From: Symbiodinium natans
Lineage: Eukaryota > Sar > Dinophyceae > Suessiales > Symbiodiniaceae
Reading direction: 5' to 3'
Assembly: GCA_905221605.1 (NCBI GenBank)
Contig: CAJNDS010000802.1
Coordinates: forward strand, 537,501-590,000
DNA length: 52,500 nucleotides
Shown piece after piece: positions 41,147 through 51,577 of this stretch. Position 1 is the stretch's first letter; every line of letters begins with the position of its first letter. Both the position numbers and the translations under genes were made by a program. Under the pieces are notes generated by a model that was not told where the DNA came from, searched no databases, and saw only the letters and a list, made by a program, of their open reading frames with translations.

Positions 41147-43526
41147 GTAAAGTAGAAGTTGCCAGCAAGGGGGGGCTTGTCGTGAAATGCTCAAGGTCAC
41201 GGCTGTTAAGCCCACTTGTCATTGCTTTGGCATTGCTGCTGCCTGGAGCTCAGGCAAAATCATGCTAGCCTCTGCTTGAAACTTGAAACCGTGCGAACAC
41301 CGACCCATGCGAGACGATGCTGCATGGTCAGGTTTGAACGCAGGCGGCTCTTGCAACGCGACTTCGCGCCTGCGGCTTGTGCGGACACGTGCAGACGAGC
41401 TGGTTGTAGCATTCGCCCTCGGTTTCTGCGGTATGCATCGTATCGTTGGTACTCAGGCTCATCATTGCAACGTCCATGCTGGCAGCAGTCTGTGCCACAG
41501 CTGTTGGGCTACTTATTGTCAACACGTCATAGCTGCCATAGCTATCACGTCTGCCAACAGCATTGACAAGGAAGATCCTCGTCGCCATGCCGTTTCTCCA
41601 ATCTGTATGACCGAGGTATTCGGCCTGTTTGGCACAGCCGTGATCGCGCGGATTCTGCAGCTGCCGAAGGTGCTGATGCCTGGAAGTTGACCTGCGCAAA
41701 GGGCGCCTTTGATGTGGTCACATGTGAGAGGCTTTGGCTGCATCGCCGTACACCCAGTGATGTTGCGAATGAAATTCGGCAGACTGCGTGCTTCCAGCAC
41801 CCTCCTGCTTCTCCGCGGTGTCACACACATAGTTCTCATTTTCGGGCCTACAGCTGAGGACTGTATCACGGTACTGCACAGCACCCTTGGCTTTGGCAGC
41901 CGCAGTGCCCAGAATTGGCTTGGCTTTCTTAGAGCCGTGGATGCCATGATACGCCTCCGCTTCCCCAGGTGTCTTCCTCGCTACACTCTTCTGCCCCACT
42001 TACCGTGGCTGTGGTGTCCTGGCGGCCAATGAGTGCTTGCCGCTCCAGCTCTTCCAGCCCTGATTGGCAGTTTGAATTTGCACGTGTTGTGACAGGTTGT
42101 AGCATCTGGCTTCCTCGGCATTTTCGTGGCAAGGCCCTTGCTGCGCAGCATGGCCGCAAAGAGTTGCTGAAAGGAATGCCAGCGCGTCATGCAAAGCACA
42201 TACTGGCATACGAGAATCGACGAGAATCGATTGTCTCATTCAGGCTGGTTGGAGGTGGATGGCTCACGAGAGCGCGGTCTGGCAATCGGAGCAGTGTGGC
42301 TTGGTTGTCGAAGTGTCACTTTCTGCCGGACGTGCCACCTACTTCAGCTGCTTGCTGCAAGGTCACACGTACTCGGTACGGTGACTTTGGCTTCTTGGGA
42401 TGAAGCAGCAGTGCCCTACTGCCACCTGGCTGCGTAAATCTGCAGCGTGATGCGCAGCATGAATCACCCGCGATACAACACCAATCAGCATGACAACGGA
42501 GGTGCGCTTTGCTTCGTCCTCTCCAGTGGCTTTGCGGCAGCTCTGGCAGCTAGGGTCTCAAGCTGTCTGAAGCTGTGGCAAACGCTTCGTCATTCCCTTT
42601 GATTTTTTTTGGTAAACTTGTTGCAGAGTTGAGGCCATTCCGCTTGTGCAGGCCTCACTGTCGGAGCCTTAAGCTCCTGGCATATGAATGCAGGCTGTGC
42701 GTTTTCCATGCTTCTCATGTTCTGGAGTGTGCTGCGTCGCACAGCAGGCTGTGCATTCTACCCAGCTGACCGTCTCCATGGTTATCGATTTGGTGAGCAA
42801 TGTGCCGAGAGCTGCTGCGTCCAAAGTTGATGGCTGCCGGTGCTCGGTACTCGGCCACTGAAGAAAAAACAAAAGAACTCTGGAGAAAATCGGACGAGCA
42901 TAGCAGCAATGACAACCGCCATGAAGTGCTGTTTCAACATGGTTCTGTTGCAAGTTGCAAGAGCCACCCCATCCAGGTTTCCAGTAAGTTTCTGTCCTCT
43001 TCGTCTTTCAGGATCTTGCAGGCACCACCTCAAAATTCACGATCCTGCGCTGCCAGCAGACTTGCTCATCACAGCAGCAAGAGCGATACAACCCCAAAAT
43101 GGGCCAAATAGGCCATGACGAAAGCTGACACGGGGCATGGCTGCATGGCAAATCTTGCTAGATATGGTGATTTCTCCTTTGGGGGGTCCTTATGATAAGG
43201 CGGCCCCGCTTATTTAGGGTACCCAAAAAAGGACCATATTTTAGAGAGCTGACCATATAGAACTCTTGAGACAATCCAGAACTGCTCGCGTGCAGCCTGC
43301 TAATGGCTGTTACAACACTACACTCCGGCGGCAAGTAGGCAACCAACACGCTTCACATAAGTCGTGAAACCCAAACCCACAAACAAGATACATGGCGTTT
43401 AGATAGTGGCCAGATGCTTGGAGTTTACGGTCCAGGGCAGGCTGGGGTGCTAAACTTCCTGCATGCACTCCCTGCACTGCACACCGCATGCTTCTTGGTT
43501 AGGAGCCTGCGAGTAGCCTGTGTCAG
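41147..43526. other. Open frames, no assignable gene
   Basis: Plus frames 41283-41690 and 41969-42403 and minus frames 41328-41699 and 41519-41947 overlap. Composition is plausible for several, but no domain, acceptor/donor pair or homology fixes a gene. Confidence 0.4.
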
Positions 43527-44736
43527 GTGGGATATGGAGGTGCTCTGGTTGAATCCGGCTATGGCCATCGTCTTTCAGAAGCCGAGCTCGAGCTGAACTA
43601 CATTGAGCCTTGACATCCTGGTTTCAGGTTGATACGATTCGCTTGCCAGAACATTGTCGACTGGAGGAACTGAGTTCAGCACCCGGCAAACTCTCAATTA
43701 GTCAACTGAGGTGAGGAGAGAAGCTGGCTACTACTGCACCCTGTGTGGCGATTCATTGCGCAGGTTTTCTGTATGTTTCATGATTCCAGAGCCTGCTGAA
43801 TTTTGTGTATTAGAAGATGTTTATGCGCGGCCTCTTGCTGTCGAAGCCTTCCAAAGAAGAGACAAGCCAGAGAGATTGCACTTAGACACTCAGACATGAT
43901 GATGCCCAAGAGCATCCAAGAACTGGATTCAGACCAGCTATATTTAGTGGAAAGAACCGACTGCACATTTTGAACCAAGGCAGACTGTGTGGCAAAAGTC
44001 CGACGTTTGATCAGTGCATACTCCACATCAACAGCCTCACTCACCTGAGCAGACTGCGGAATGCACAGGCCATGGAAGCAATTTGGCAGCAATTGCTGAC
44101 AAGTATGTGTACTACCTGTCCCACCCCCCGCGGACCAGCTATTATTGCAATGGTGATTTCTTTGACCCTGGCATGTGCAGCAGTTCAGACTGCTAGTGGC
44201 ACATATGATTGCCCATGGAGGCACTGATCTGGTGTCTTGCCATGTAAGACGAGCCTCTGACCATTCCTTAACTACAGCCCCGCGCATCAAATGATTTCAT
44301 ATGCTCATGTATCGGTTCGACACTGTTGTTTTTACAGCTTTTGACGGTGGAGCCTACGTCTCCTTTGCGGCACGTTTGCTCGCAGAAGGGTTTCCGACAT
44401 TCTGAGTCTCTGTCAAGATCAAAGGCTCCACTGGCGCATGTCCATCCGGACCAGCGTCCGTTCACCATCGTCCGGAACAACGTCGCCTATTGCACGCTAT
44501 GCAACAAGGAGATGCAGGAGTCACATATCTGGTCCGAGCAGCACCGGAAAAGGGTGGCGCCGCTTGTCTTCAGACATCTGCGTGCTAGGGGTAGAGCATG
44601 GCATTCTCATCTCTCGTGGGTAATATTAATTCGGTCCATTGTAGCACGCGCTTGCAGAAACAACTTTAGGCGAGCGGTGGATGAAAGGCGTCGAAAACAG
44701 GCGACGAGTGTACACAAGTCTTCGCCGCCATTGTAG
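43527..44736 (+). CDS. Zinc-finger protein with repeated C-x2-C ... H-I-x-S-x-x-H modules
   Basis: Exon 43527 onward (after GTGTCAG) reads VGYGGALVESGYGHRLSEAE then LELNYIEP. Exon 43628 onward reads VDTIRLPEHCRLEELSSAPG. From about 43720 comes EAGYYCTLCGDSLRRF. Exon 43984 onward reads LCGKSPTFDQCILHINSLTH then LSRLRNAQAMEAIW. Exon 44338 onward, after TTTACAG, contains RPFTIVRNNVAYCTLCNKEM then QESHIWSEQHRKRV. Repeated YCTLC and HIxSxxH elements resemble U1/matrin-type C2H2 fingers, which bind RNA or DNA. Not every junction was fixed, and the open frame ends at TAG 44734-44736. The fold is inferred from the motif only. Confidence 0.6.
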
Positions 44737-44869
44737 TGCGATGCTTCATATGAGCAAACGCTCGAGACTCGAAGGCGGTTTCCAGATCCGAGTTTACCGA
44801 ATCAGCCCTGGTCTCAGATGCAGCAACAGCAAGCACACTGCACCAGTTCGTGAGCAGTCTTGTTTGTCA

Positions 44870-44896
44870 AGTGTGTCTGTGTGTGTGTGTGTGTGA
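44870..44896. repeat. Short (GT)n tract
   Basis: A GTGTCTGTGTGTGTGTGTGT-type run downstream of the zinc-finger gene, 90 bases before the large compound microsatellite. Confidence 0.8.
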
Positions 44897-44987
44897 TGTG
44901 TGTGGCACACGAAGGCTTCCAGTGCACGAGAGCACTATTGCACGATGTCTAGCATGCCACACCAGCAAAGCCCAAAAGTCTCTGTGT

Positions 44988-44989
44988 AG

Positions 44990-45022
<33 letters not shown>

Positions 45023-45528
45023 TGTATGTGTGTGTGTGTGTGTGTGTGTGTCTGTGTGTCTGTGTGTCTGTGTGTCTGTGTGTCTGTGTGTCTGTGTGTC
45101 TGTGTGTCTGTGTGTCTGTGTGTCTGTGTGTCTGTGTGTCTGTGTCTGTGTCTCTGTCTGTGTCTCTGTGTCTCTGTGTCTCTGTGTCTCTGTGTCTCTG
45201 TGTCTCTGTGTCTCTGTGTCTCTGTGTCTCTGTGTCTCTGTGTCTCTGTGTGTCTGTGTCTCTGTGTCTGTGTCTCTGTGTCTCTGTGTCTCTGTGTCTC
45301 TGTGTCTCTGTGTCTCTGTGTCTCTGTGTCTCTCTGTGTCTCTCTGTGTCTCTCTGTGTCTGTGTCTGTGTCTGTGTCTGTGTCTGTGTCTGTGTCTGTG
45401 TCTGTGTCTGTGTCTGTGTCTGTGTCTGTCCGTCTCGTCCCGTCCCGTCCCGTCCCGTCCCGTCCCGTCCCGTCCCGTCCCGTCCCGTCCCGTCCCGTCC
45501 CGTCCCGTCCCGTCCCGTCCCGTCCGTC
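44988..45528. repeat. Compound microsatellite (TG)n, (TGTGTGTC)n, (TGTGTCTC)n, (TGTGTC)n, (CCCGT)n
   Basis: Blocks are ordered: TG with TATG (44988-45048), TGTGTGTC about 12 copies (45048-45142), TGTGTCTC mixed with TGTGTC (45142-45355), TGTGTC about 12 copies (45356-45430), and about 18 copies of CCCGT (45435-45523). All frames are open through it. The minus-strand frame of 379 residues (44867-46006) and the plus-strand Val/Cys or Leu/Ser frames are artefacts. Confidence 0.97.
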
Positions 45529-45674
45529 TGCGTGTTTCTGCGTCTGCGATGCGTGCGTGCGTACTCGTGAGATATAGTGTCCGAATCTGAACACCAGCGC
45601 AATGCCGCAAAAACACATGCAGACCTGCGTCACATAATGCGAGTGTCGCCTCAGCCGTCCCACTCTGCGAGGCA

Positions 45675-46162
45675 ATGTTTGAGATCAACAGCTTCACAGC
45701 ATCGCCAGCCAAGGGCAGTGAGGCATGGCATGGGAAGTACATATGCCTGCACGGAAGCAGGGGGGATAGCACTGGAGCATGGCTCGAGCAAGCAATGTGT
45801 CTGCAGGCTGCAGGGCCGGGTGCGAACGGCATGGGGCTCAAGATCAAGGCGGGACTCTCTAAACTAGGCTTATCGGCCGAAACGACAACCGAGGCCACGT
45901 ACAAAGACTGCAGGATTCTCCAGGAAGAGTCGCTGCGCCTTCGCCGAACTGGTGGTGTTTGTTGGCGCTGTTGTGGTGTTATTGTCGGGATGTGTGCGCA
46001 AAGCACCCGTCTCTCTGGTCTCCCTGGTCACCGGGTAGTTCAAACTTTTGTCAGGTGAAAGAGGCCCTGAGATCGATGGGGCCGCCTCCTCCGCCCGATG
46101 AGGACAAGAAGAGTGTGTCTGCCGCAGACCAGATGCGAGCCCAGTTCGCAGCTGCGCACTGA
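45675..46162 (+). CDS. 3' exons of an unknown gene (Pro-run C-terminus)
   Basis: An ATG-initiated frame from 45675 reads MFEINSFTASPAKGSEAWHG and later TTTEATYKDCRILQEESLRL. The last exon, 46055-46162, after TTTTGTCAG, reads VKEALRSMGPPPPPDEDKKS then VSAADQMRAQFAAAH and stops at TGA. The last exon is very convincing, the upstream one less so. The Pro-run followed by an acidic-basic helix may be an interaction tail. It could be the end of the zinc-finger gene. Confidence 0.55.
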
Positions 46163-46660
46163 AAGTACAATTAAAGTACAGCTTCCGGCCAGGAGCCGCC
46201 AGATGCCGATAAGGCAAGGCGCACACATCAAGAGGCAGGTGCTCTTATCCCCAAGTCAGCCCAACTTTCTACCATTTCTACCCAATGCACCGGGTCAGCA
46301 TGGTTACCGAAACTGGCGGTCACTGTTATTATAGACCTAGTACCATTGGTCAGTGATTACAAGATGGTTGCAAGTCGGAGGTCCTCCGAGAGCTCCGGAT
46401 CTTTTTGCCATCTGATGAAGAACGCCGGCAGGGGTGGCTGCGAGCGCATGCCTGAGACTATGTTTGTACGTCGTGCCTAGAGTACGTGCTTCTAAGCGGC
46501 AGACACCTTTCATCCACACGTCGGAACACCTGGCTTGAGCGTCCGCTTTTTCGGCAGATGAGGAGCTGCAATGCCGTTCCAACGCCTGAGGCCCAGGAAG
46601 TGCCATGTATCATGGCATGTCATCACAATTGTTTCAATCATCGAGCCGCCGAGCTTGCAG
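46163..46660. other. Intergenic, no exon seen
   Basis: Follows the stop at 46162 and precedes the putative start at 46671. Only short frames. Confidence 0.5.
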
Positions 46661-46670
46661 AAATACAGTC

Positions 46671-46784
46671 ATGAGCTCCCAGCGCCCTCCGTCAAGTTGG
46701 TTTAGAATGGTTTTCAGCAACCTTGAGGCATGGCTCACCACTATGCCAGAAGACTTCTGGGAGGGAGAAGAACTGAGCTTCTGA
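46671..46784 (+). CDS. Probable first exon of an unknown gene
   Basis: GCTTGCAG (ends 46660) could accept a spliced leader, and an ATG follows after 10 bases. The frame reads MSSQRPPSSWFRMVFSNLEA then WLTTMPEDFWEGEELSF, ending TGA 46782-46784 unless a GC donor (GAG|GCCGAG, one frame over) is used. Acidic and aromatic composition is typical of a real exon. Function is unknown. Confidence 0.45.
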   Translation: MSSQRPPSSWFRMVFSNLEAWLTTMPEDFWEGEELSF

Positions 46785-48225
46785 GGCCGAGATCTGAAAA
46801 GGTCCGATTGGATGTTATAGGATTTCGGAAAACCTGGGAAACACTCTGTAAACCCAGTGTGCCCCACCCGAGCTGCCCCAGTTGCGATGAGGGCACTTCC
46901 CCAAAAGGGCTGAGACAAGAAACGATTTTCTCCCCTTGCCAACGTGCACCGGAGCGCCGATGCTTAAGCCTTAAGCCTTAAGCCCTATGTGCCAGCAAGC
47001 TATCAGTCCACGCAACCCCTAGGCCCTAGACCTCATGGTCTTTCGCATGAGTTTCCGCCGGCATGCACTTCACTGTCGGTCCATGCTACCATGTTGCCTG
47101 ACATGGCTTATCCTGATGTTAATCTGCAGGCGTCGCCCTGCAACTTCTCTGGAGGGCCCTTCCTGCGCTTCTTTAACTTCTGTGTCGTGATCGTCTTGCA
47201 TGAACGCAACGATGTCGACTCCGCCGGCGGCTTCGCTGCAACGAGCATCAGTCAAGACTCCTGTAATGGGGGGACACATGCGGTTTCGGGCTTGGCCATT
47301 CTTAATTAAAACTTAAAACTGGCAGGCCTTTTTTTTAAGAACCTTGTAAAATGAGGCCCGCAACATCTAGAGCACGTGCGAGCACCGAGGCGCAAGGACA
47401 ACATAAAAAGGGTGGCGCTTCTTCACGTTGAAGATTGCTTGAAGGTTGGTGTTTGTTTATCCGGTTTAGGTTTAGGCCAGAACTTTTTCGGATACCGTGC
47501 ATCGTGGCGCTGCATAGCTCATGGGCTCATGGCCAACATGTCAATGCAATCGATCATTTCACCGTGGCATGACTGCCGGTTGACAACATGGCCGACTGCA
47601 GAGGCATACCTTCTCTTGTTCAGATGTTGCAGCTGATGTGGTTCAGCATTGTGACAAATAGCTAGCCGGGAAGAACAGCACAGAGTTGTCCTTGTTATTT
47701 GTGTTTCCAGGCACGCCTGTTTTACATCGACAATCATAGCTAGAAGCAAATGGCTTTTCACGATTTCAACCTGCGCATCCTCAATGCGATGGCGCTATGT
47801 GGCTCTCCAGGCCGGCCATAGCTTGCTTGCTTTGTGCCAACGAGAACTCTTTCCTCCAAGGCTTTCGGCAGTGAGTCCGAAACAGGATCTTCCATTTGGG
47901 GTTTGGGGCTCATGGTTTTTTTTGCTCCTGCGTGCCCTCGCGCGTGATGTTTGCATCATTTTTTCCTGCTGTGGAATGCTGCTTTGCTCTGAGTTTCGGA
48001 CATCCGGCCAGGCTTTCCATGCAGATCACAACAATAGCATACGGCTTGAAAAACATGCGAGTGCTGGAAGCAAAGTGTGGCTCAAGACCTAGCCACGACG
48101 CTGCACGCGCAGCTTCACCGACGCTTGGCCAATGTCAGGCGAAGCGTGACCCTGTAAGCAGAACCATGTGGCAATCAGAGTCTTTGGCAGTAAGGATAGC
48201 GAACCACTGAAACGACGACAAGGCC
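46785..48225. other. Mostly unassigned; possible exons
   Basis: (CCTTAAG)3 occurs at 46962-46982. A plus frame at 47089-47309 (MLPDMAYPDVNLQASPCNFS) is opposed by a minus frame at 47070-47279, so the strand is unclear. A frame from 47751 starts MAFHDFNLRILNAMALCG. Nothing firm. Confidence 0.4.
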
Positions 48226-51200
48226 ATGGAAGAGCAAACCCAGGCCCAGATGCACAGCACGAATGGGCGGCCATGCGCAGCGAAGGTAAGCCTGATTCCA
48301 ATTCCCAGGCCGCCCAGGCCCGCAGCAAGAACACCTTCGAGATCTTTGTCGTGTCCACCTCAAAGATCACAAGCTTCTCAGGTTATCAAAGCTGGTCCTG
48401 CTTCTGCGGGTGTGCAAGTAGCACCCTTCCCAAGGCCTTGGGCAGCATCGTTCCCTGGACCCTCGTTGCCTCGATAGGCCAGAATGGCCCAGAGGTTGGG
48501 AGTAGCACGCACCAGCTGCTCATAATGTTGGCAGGGAGTGGCATGCTTACACCCCTCAGAATCTCAGCTGAAACTGTTGCTGTGGTCCAGAGAGCTTGTG
48601 CAGTCTAGGGCCCAACGACAATCGAGGCACTTATCTCAGCCTGAATTTCTTCGCCCAGCGGCATACGGATATTCCGCATCACGAGATCCAATGTCACATT
48701 GACATGAGCATCTTGGCGTGTACTTTGGATATGCTGGCTCTATACGGGTCATCACCGATCAACGTCGCCGGCATCATTGCACTTTGTATCTGCTGTCGCA
48801 GCATTCAGGTCCGATGTATTGCCAGCTGGCACTTGTGGATGGCAATCGCTTACTCACTGCGTCGCTTGCTTGGCATTGGGACAGCCAGGAGCCTTCCAGG
48901 CTTGTCGAGAGCCAAAGCAGAACCCTTGGCTTGCAAGGTTAGCGTTCATAATGCCTTGCTGCCAATTTCTCACCCTGCATCTTGGCAGACTTGATTTGCA
49001 AGAATGATTTTTTTGCGCAGTCCCTGTCATCACCGTTCAGTTGTCACCTTGTGGGCAGTGATTTGCAGATGACTAAGGCCATTAGTTGGGGTTATGAGTG
49101 ATGCATATGGCCGGAAACGGACGCTTCTGATAGCAGCTGGCTGCATTGGCAGTACCGGAGTCCAAGTACTAGTAGCATCCGTTTAACAGTGGCGTGCTCA
49201 GGTGCTTGGGCATGTATTTCTTTAAGGCTTCGAGACGAGGTTTTTCGAAAAGAGGTTTTTTGATGCGGATCCAGCGCGCCTTGTTATGTCCTTCGCATGT
49301 GGTCATCATCACTTTGTAGACGCAAGCGGTTGCCTGAGAAGTCTGCGGCCTGCCGCCTTTCCATCAGGGTTGGACATGCTCAGGTCTATTGCCTCGTAAA
49401 CTCGAGCTTGGTATTTACGGACCTGCTCTTTGACCGCAAGATCCATGCCACACAGACCGAAAGCAAACTTGCTTAGCCAAGCTGCTTGCTGGCCGCCAGT
49501 AAAAGACGGATTCAACTGAAATCCTCTGGGTTCGTGAAAATCTCCTCTTGATGTACTCAAAGTAATTCGAAGGGCCTTGATTGGACAGCGGTTTTTTGCT
49601 GGCTCGTCTTGCATGCTGTGAGCCACTAGCCCTATGAAAGGTTCGTCTTTTGCGACGTTACCTATTGGATCGCCATTGCACCCCGGCCTCAAGATGATGC
49701 TTGGGTTCTCTCATGGTGGAACCTGGGATACCTTGCCCTGTGTGCCGACGCCCAGGCCATGAACCCTTTCCTGAATTCACAGGCCTTTTTTGGGCACACA
49801 CATCGTCTGAAGGCTGCTAGGACCTAGGACGGAGAACATGTGTGAACGTTTACATTGTTGTGCAGCCATCTGTCGTGCCTTGCAGCTCGTCACCACGATT
49901 CTGAACTCCACGTGCGTGGACCTCTTGGAAAGCCAGGACAGGTCAGCAGGCAGGCGCAAGGAGCTAGATTTGCTTGCTCTCGCATTCCTGGCTCGTCGGA
50001 ATCACATGCTTCCCATTGCTGCAGGTATAGCTCTCATCTCATCCTTGGACACGGTGGCATATGTGATAGGCCTTTTCGTACTCCTGAAAAGGGAGAGGAT
50101 GTGTCAATGCAGCATATCATGACTACAAACGAGAAGGCTTGCTGACTGGAATGCACCTCACCCTGGAGCACACATTCATCATTGCGAGTTGTGACGTGGA
50201 CGAAGAATAATCACAATCATTATTATGATGATTGTTTGCTTGGATCTTGCTGGTGGCTTTGCTAGTGGCCCGCGCTGCGACGCTGCAATGCGGTGTGGTG
50301 TCAGCACTTCAGCACTGCTTCTGCTATCCGTGCTCGAAGTAAAGTGTTGAACCAAGGCCTTGTTCCGGTTTGCATTGCTTGGTGCATTCTGGTCTTTCCG
50401 GAAACCCTGCCTCCAGAGAAGAGGCAGATTACTGCGGACTTCAGCTCTGGACTTGGATGGCCCCCGGGTTGCTTGCAAGCTTGTAAGCTTGTGCATTGTG
50501 CCACACATGACCCAGGAAATTTCTTGCCATGGACCCCGCTACCAATCCTGCACCTTGCTCGCACCACCTCGGGGCACCCGCAAAGAAAGAAGACACTTGA
50601 GATGATGCAGAGGCGAGAGGCATGAGAAGTGAAAGAAAGGAACCCTGACTGGAGTCGATTCGAGTAAAAGAGTATCTTCACGGAAAGCAGGTGTGACATC
50701 AGAGAGGCTTCACATGGAGGTCCAATTTTAGAGATCATCATTTGTTCGCTTTGCGCTTTGTTGCTTCTATGGCGGAACTGCAAGTCTTGCCGGCATATGG
50801 TCGGATCCGACATGTGCTTGCCTACTTTGGCACATGGCACAGCCTCCATATGCTCCGCTGACCGCTCGGTGGTGGCATACCTCGCAGTAGAGCTCATCTG
50901 TGGGGTGTTGGCGCCTTTGCCCCAGCCTCGTTCTTTGGGGCAAACTCTTGCCTGATGCCCAGCGGCATTGCAGAAGTGGCGCTTCCCTGAGAGCCCAGTC
51001 CCCACATGCCCCAAAACCCAACTGAATGCAAACATGTTGCACTTCGTCATTTATGATATGCAGTGTCCCCCAACACCAGCAAGCAATGTTCGCCTTGGCG
51101 CAGCTGAAATCACCGCACATGACATTCTGTGGTTCGCGTGTTCTAAGCGAATGCGAATCAGCAGCAAACTGGAATTGGTGCATTTCCAGACAGCTTCCAA

Positions 51201-51577
51201 AACTGCAAAATACAAGCGCAATGAAGAAAAAAACAACGTAAGAAACCAAAACGCCCTGTCCCAGTTACTGTTGCATGGTGGGTCCTGTCCCCTCTTCTCG
51301 GCAGCAGCTGCTTCTCACCTTAGTGTGCTCTGGCCTGCTGCATTGGCCATGGGTTGGGTGAGAGAAAGAGCCGCTGCTGTCATGCCAAGCCGAGGTGGCG
51401 AACGAGCACCCTTCTGCGCTTGTCTGTAGCCACCGCAATCGCTGCGTTTGTTGATGAGAGTAGCTCTCGGATGATGAGCACTTACTATCAGAATCTCGGC
51501 ATGCATTGCACCATCTTGTCGTCCACATTCCCGCTATGTCTGGGGGTTTGCCCGCGTGGCGGCATCCAAGGCGTGTG
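48226..51577 (+). CDS. Major facilitator superfamily transporter (MFSD14/HIAT1-like), multi-exon
   Basis: The likely start is the ATG at 48226 (MEEQTQAQMHSTNGRPCAAK), ending at a perfect AAG|GTAAGC donor. An acceptor-like TTTGGCAG lies 30-40 bases upstream. Family evidence comes from three later exons. The exon from 49078 reads PLVGVMSDAYGRKRTLL then IAAGCIGSTGVQVL, the G-x-x-SD-x-x-GRK loop between TM2 and TM3. The exon at about 50345 reads GLVPVCIAWCILVFPETLPP EKR, the TM6 end with P-E-x-LP-x-x-R. The exon at about 51510 reads LSSTFPLCLGV then IQGV, the TM11-12 region. An exon at 49838-50100 (CVDLLESQDRSAGR, then a hydrophobic IAAGIALIS stretch) may be the TM4-5 part. Transport substrate is unknown. 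Exons 48296-48940 are assigned by position only, and the C-terminus is not fixed. Confidence 0.62.
48296..48942 (+). CDS. Probable exons between the MFS start and its TM2-3 exon
   Basis: After a CCCAG acceptor a frame reads AAQARSKNTFEIFVVSTSKI. A later frame reads VYFGYAGSIRVITDQRRRHH and, after a CATTCAG, GPMYCQLALVDGNRLLTASL then AWHWDSQEPSRLVE before an AAG|GTTAGC-like donor. They are protein-like, but the link to the MFS gene is positional. GPMYCQLAL... does not resemble an MFS helix, so a separate gene is possible. Confidence 0.4.
49078..49183 (+). CDS. MFS exon: TM2-TM3 loop signature
   Basis: The frame reads PLVGVMSDAYGRKRTLL then IAAGCIGSTGVQVLVASV, ending TAA 49184. The acceptor is probably CTAAG at 49073-49077. 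The SD-x-x-GRK motif is the conserved MFS loop that gates conformational change. PL-x-G-x-x-SD-x-x-GRK is particularly like MFSD14-type transporters. Confidence 0.75.
50293..50625 (+). CDS. MFS exon: TM6 end and central loop
   Basis: Within the open frame, VLNQGLVPVCIAWCILVFPE then TLPPEKRQ is the recognisable part, corresponding to TM6 and the start of the central cytoplasmic loop. Downstream residues in the frame (after about 50460) look less MFS-like and are probably intronic. The minus-strand frame 50301-51050 spans the same area and is taken as a shadow. Confidence 0.65.
   Translation: MWCQHFSTASAIRARSKVLNQGLVPVCIAWCILVFPETLPPEKRQITADFSSGLGWPPGCLQACKLVHCATHDPGNFLPWTPLPILHLARTTSGHPQRKKTLEMMQRREA

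Noticed and set aside
44867-46006. 379-residue minus-strand open frame
   Set aside because: Two thirds of it is translated (TGTGTC)n and (CCCGT)n microsatellite; all six frames are open there, and a convincing plus-strand exon ends at 46162.
50301-51050. 249-residue minus-strand frame
   Set aside because: It covers the plus-strand MFS TM6 exon and has no motif of its own.
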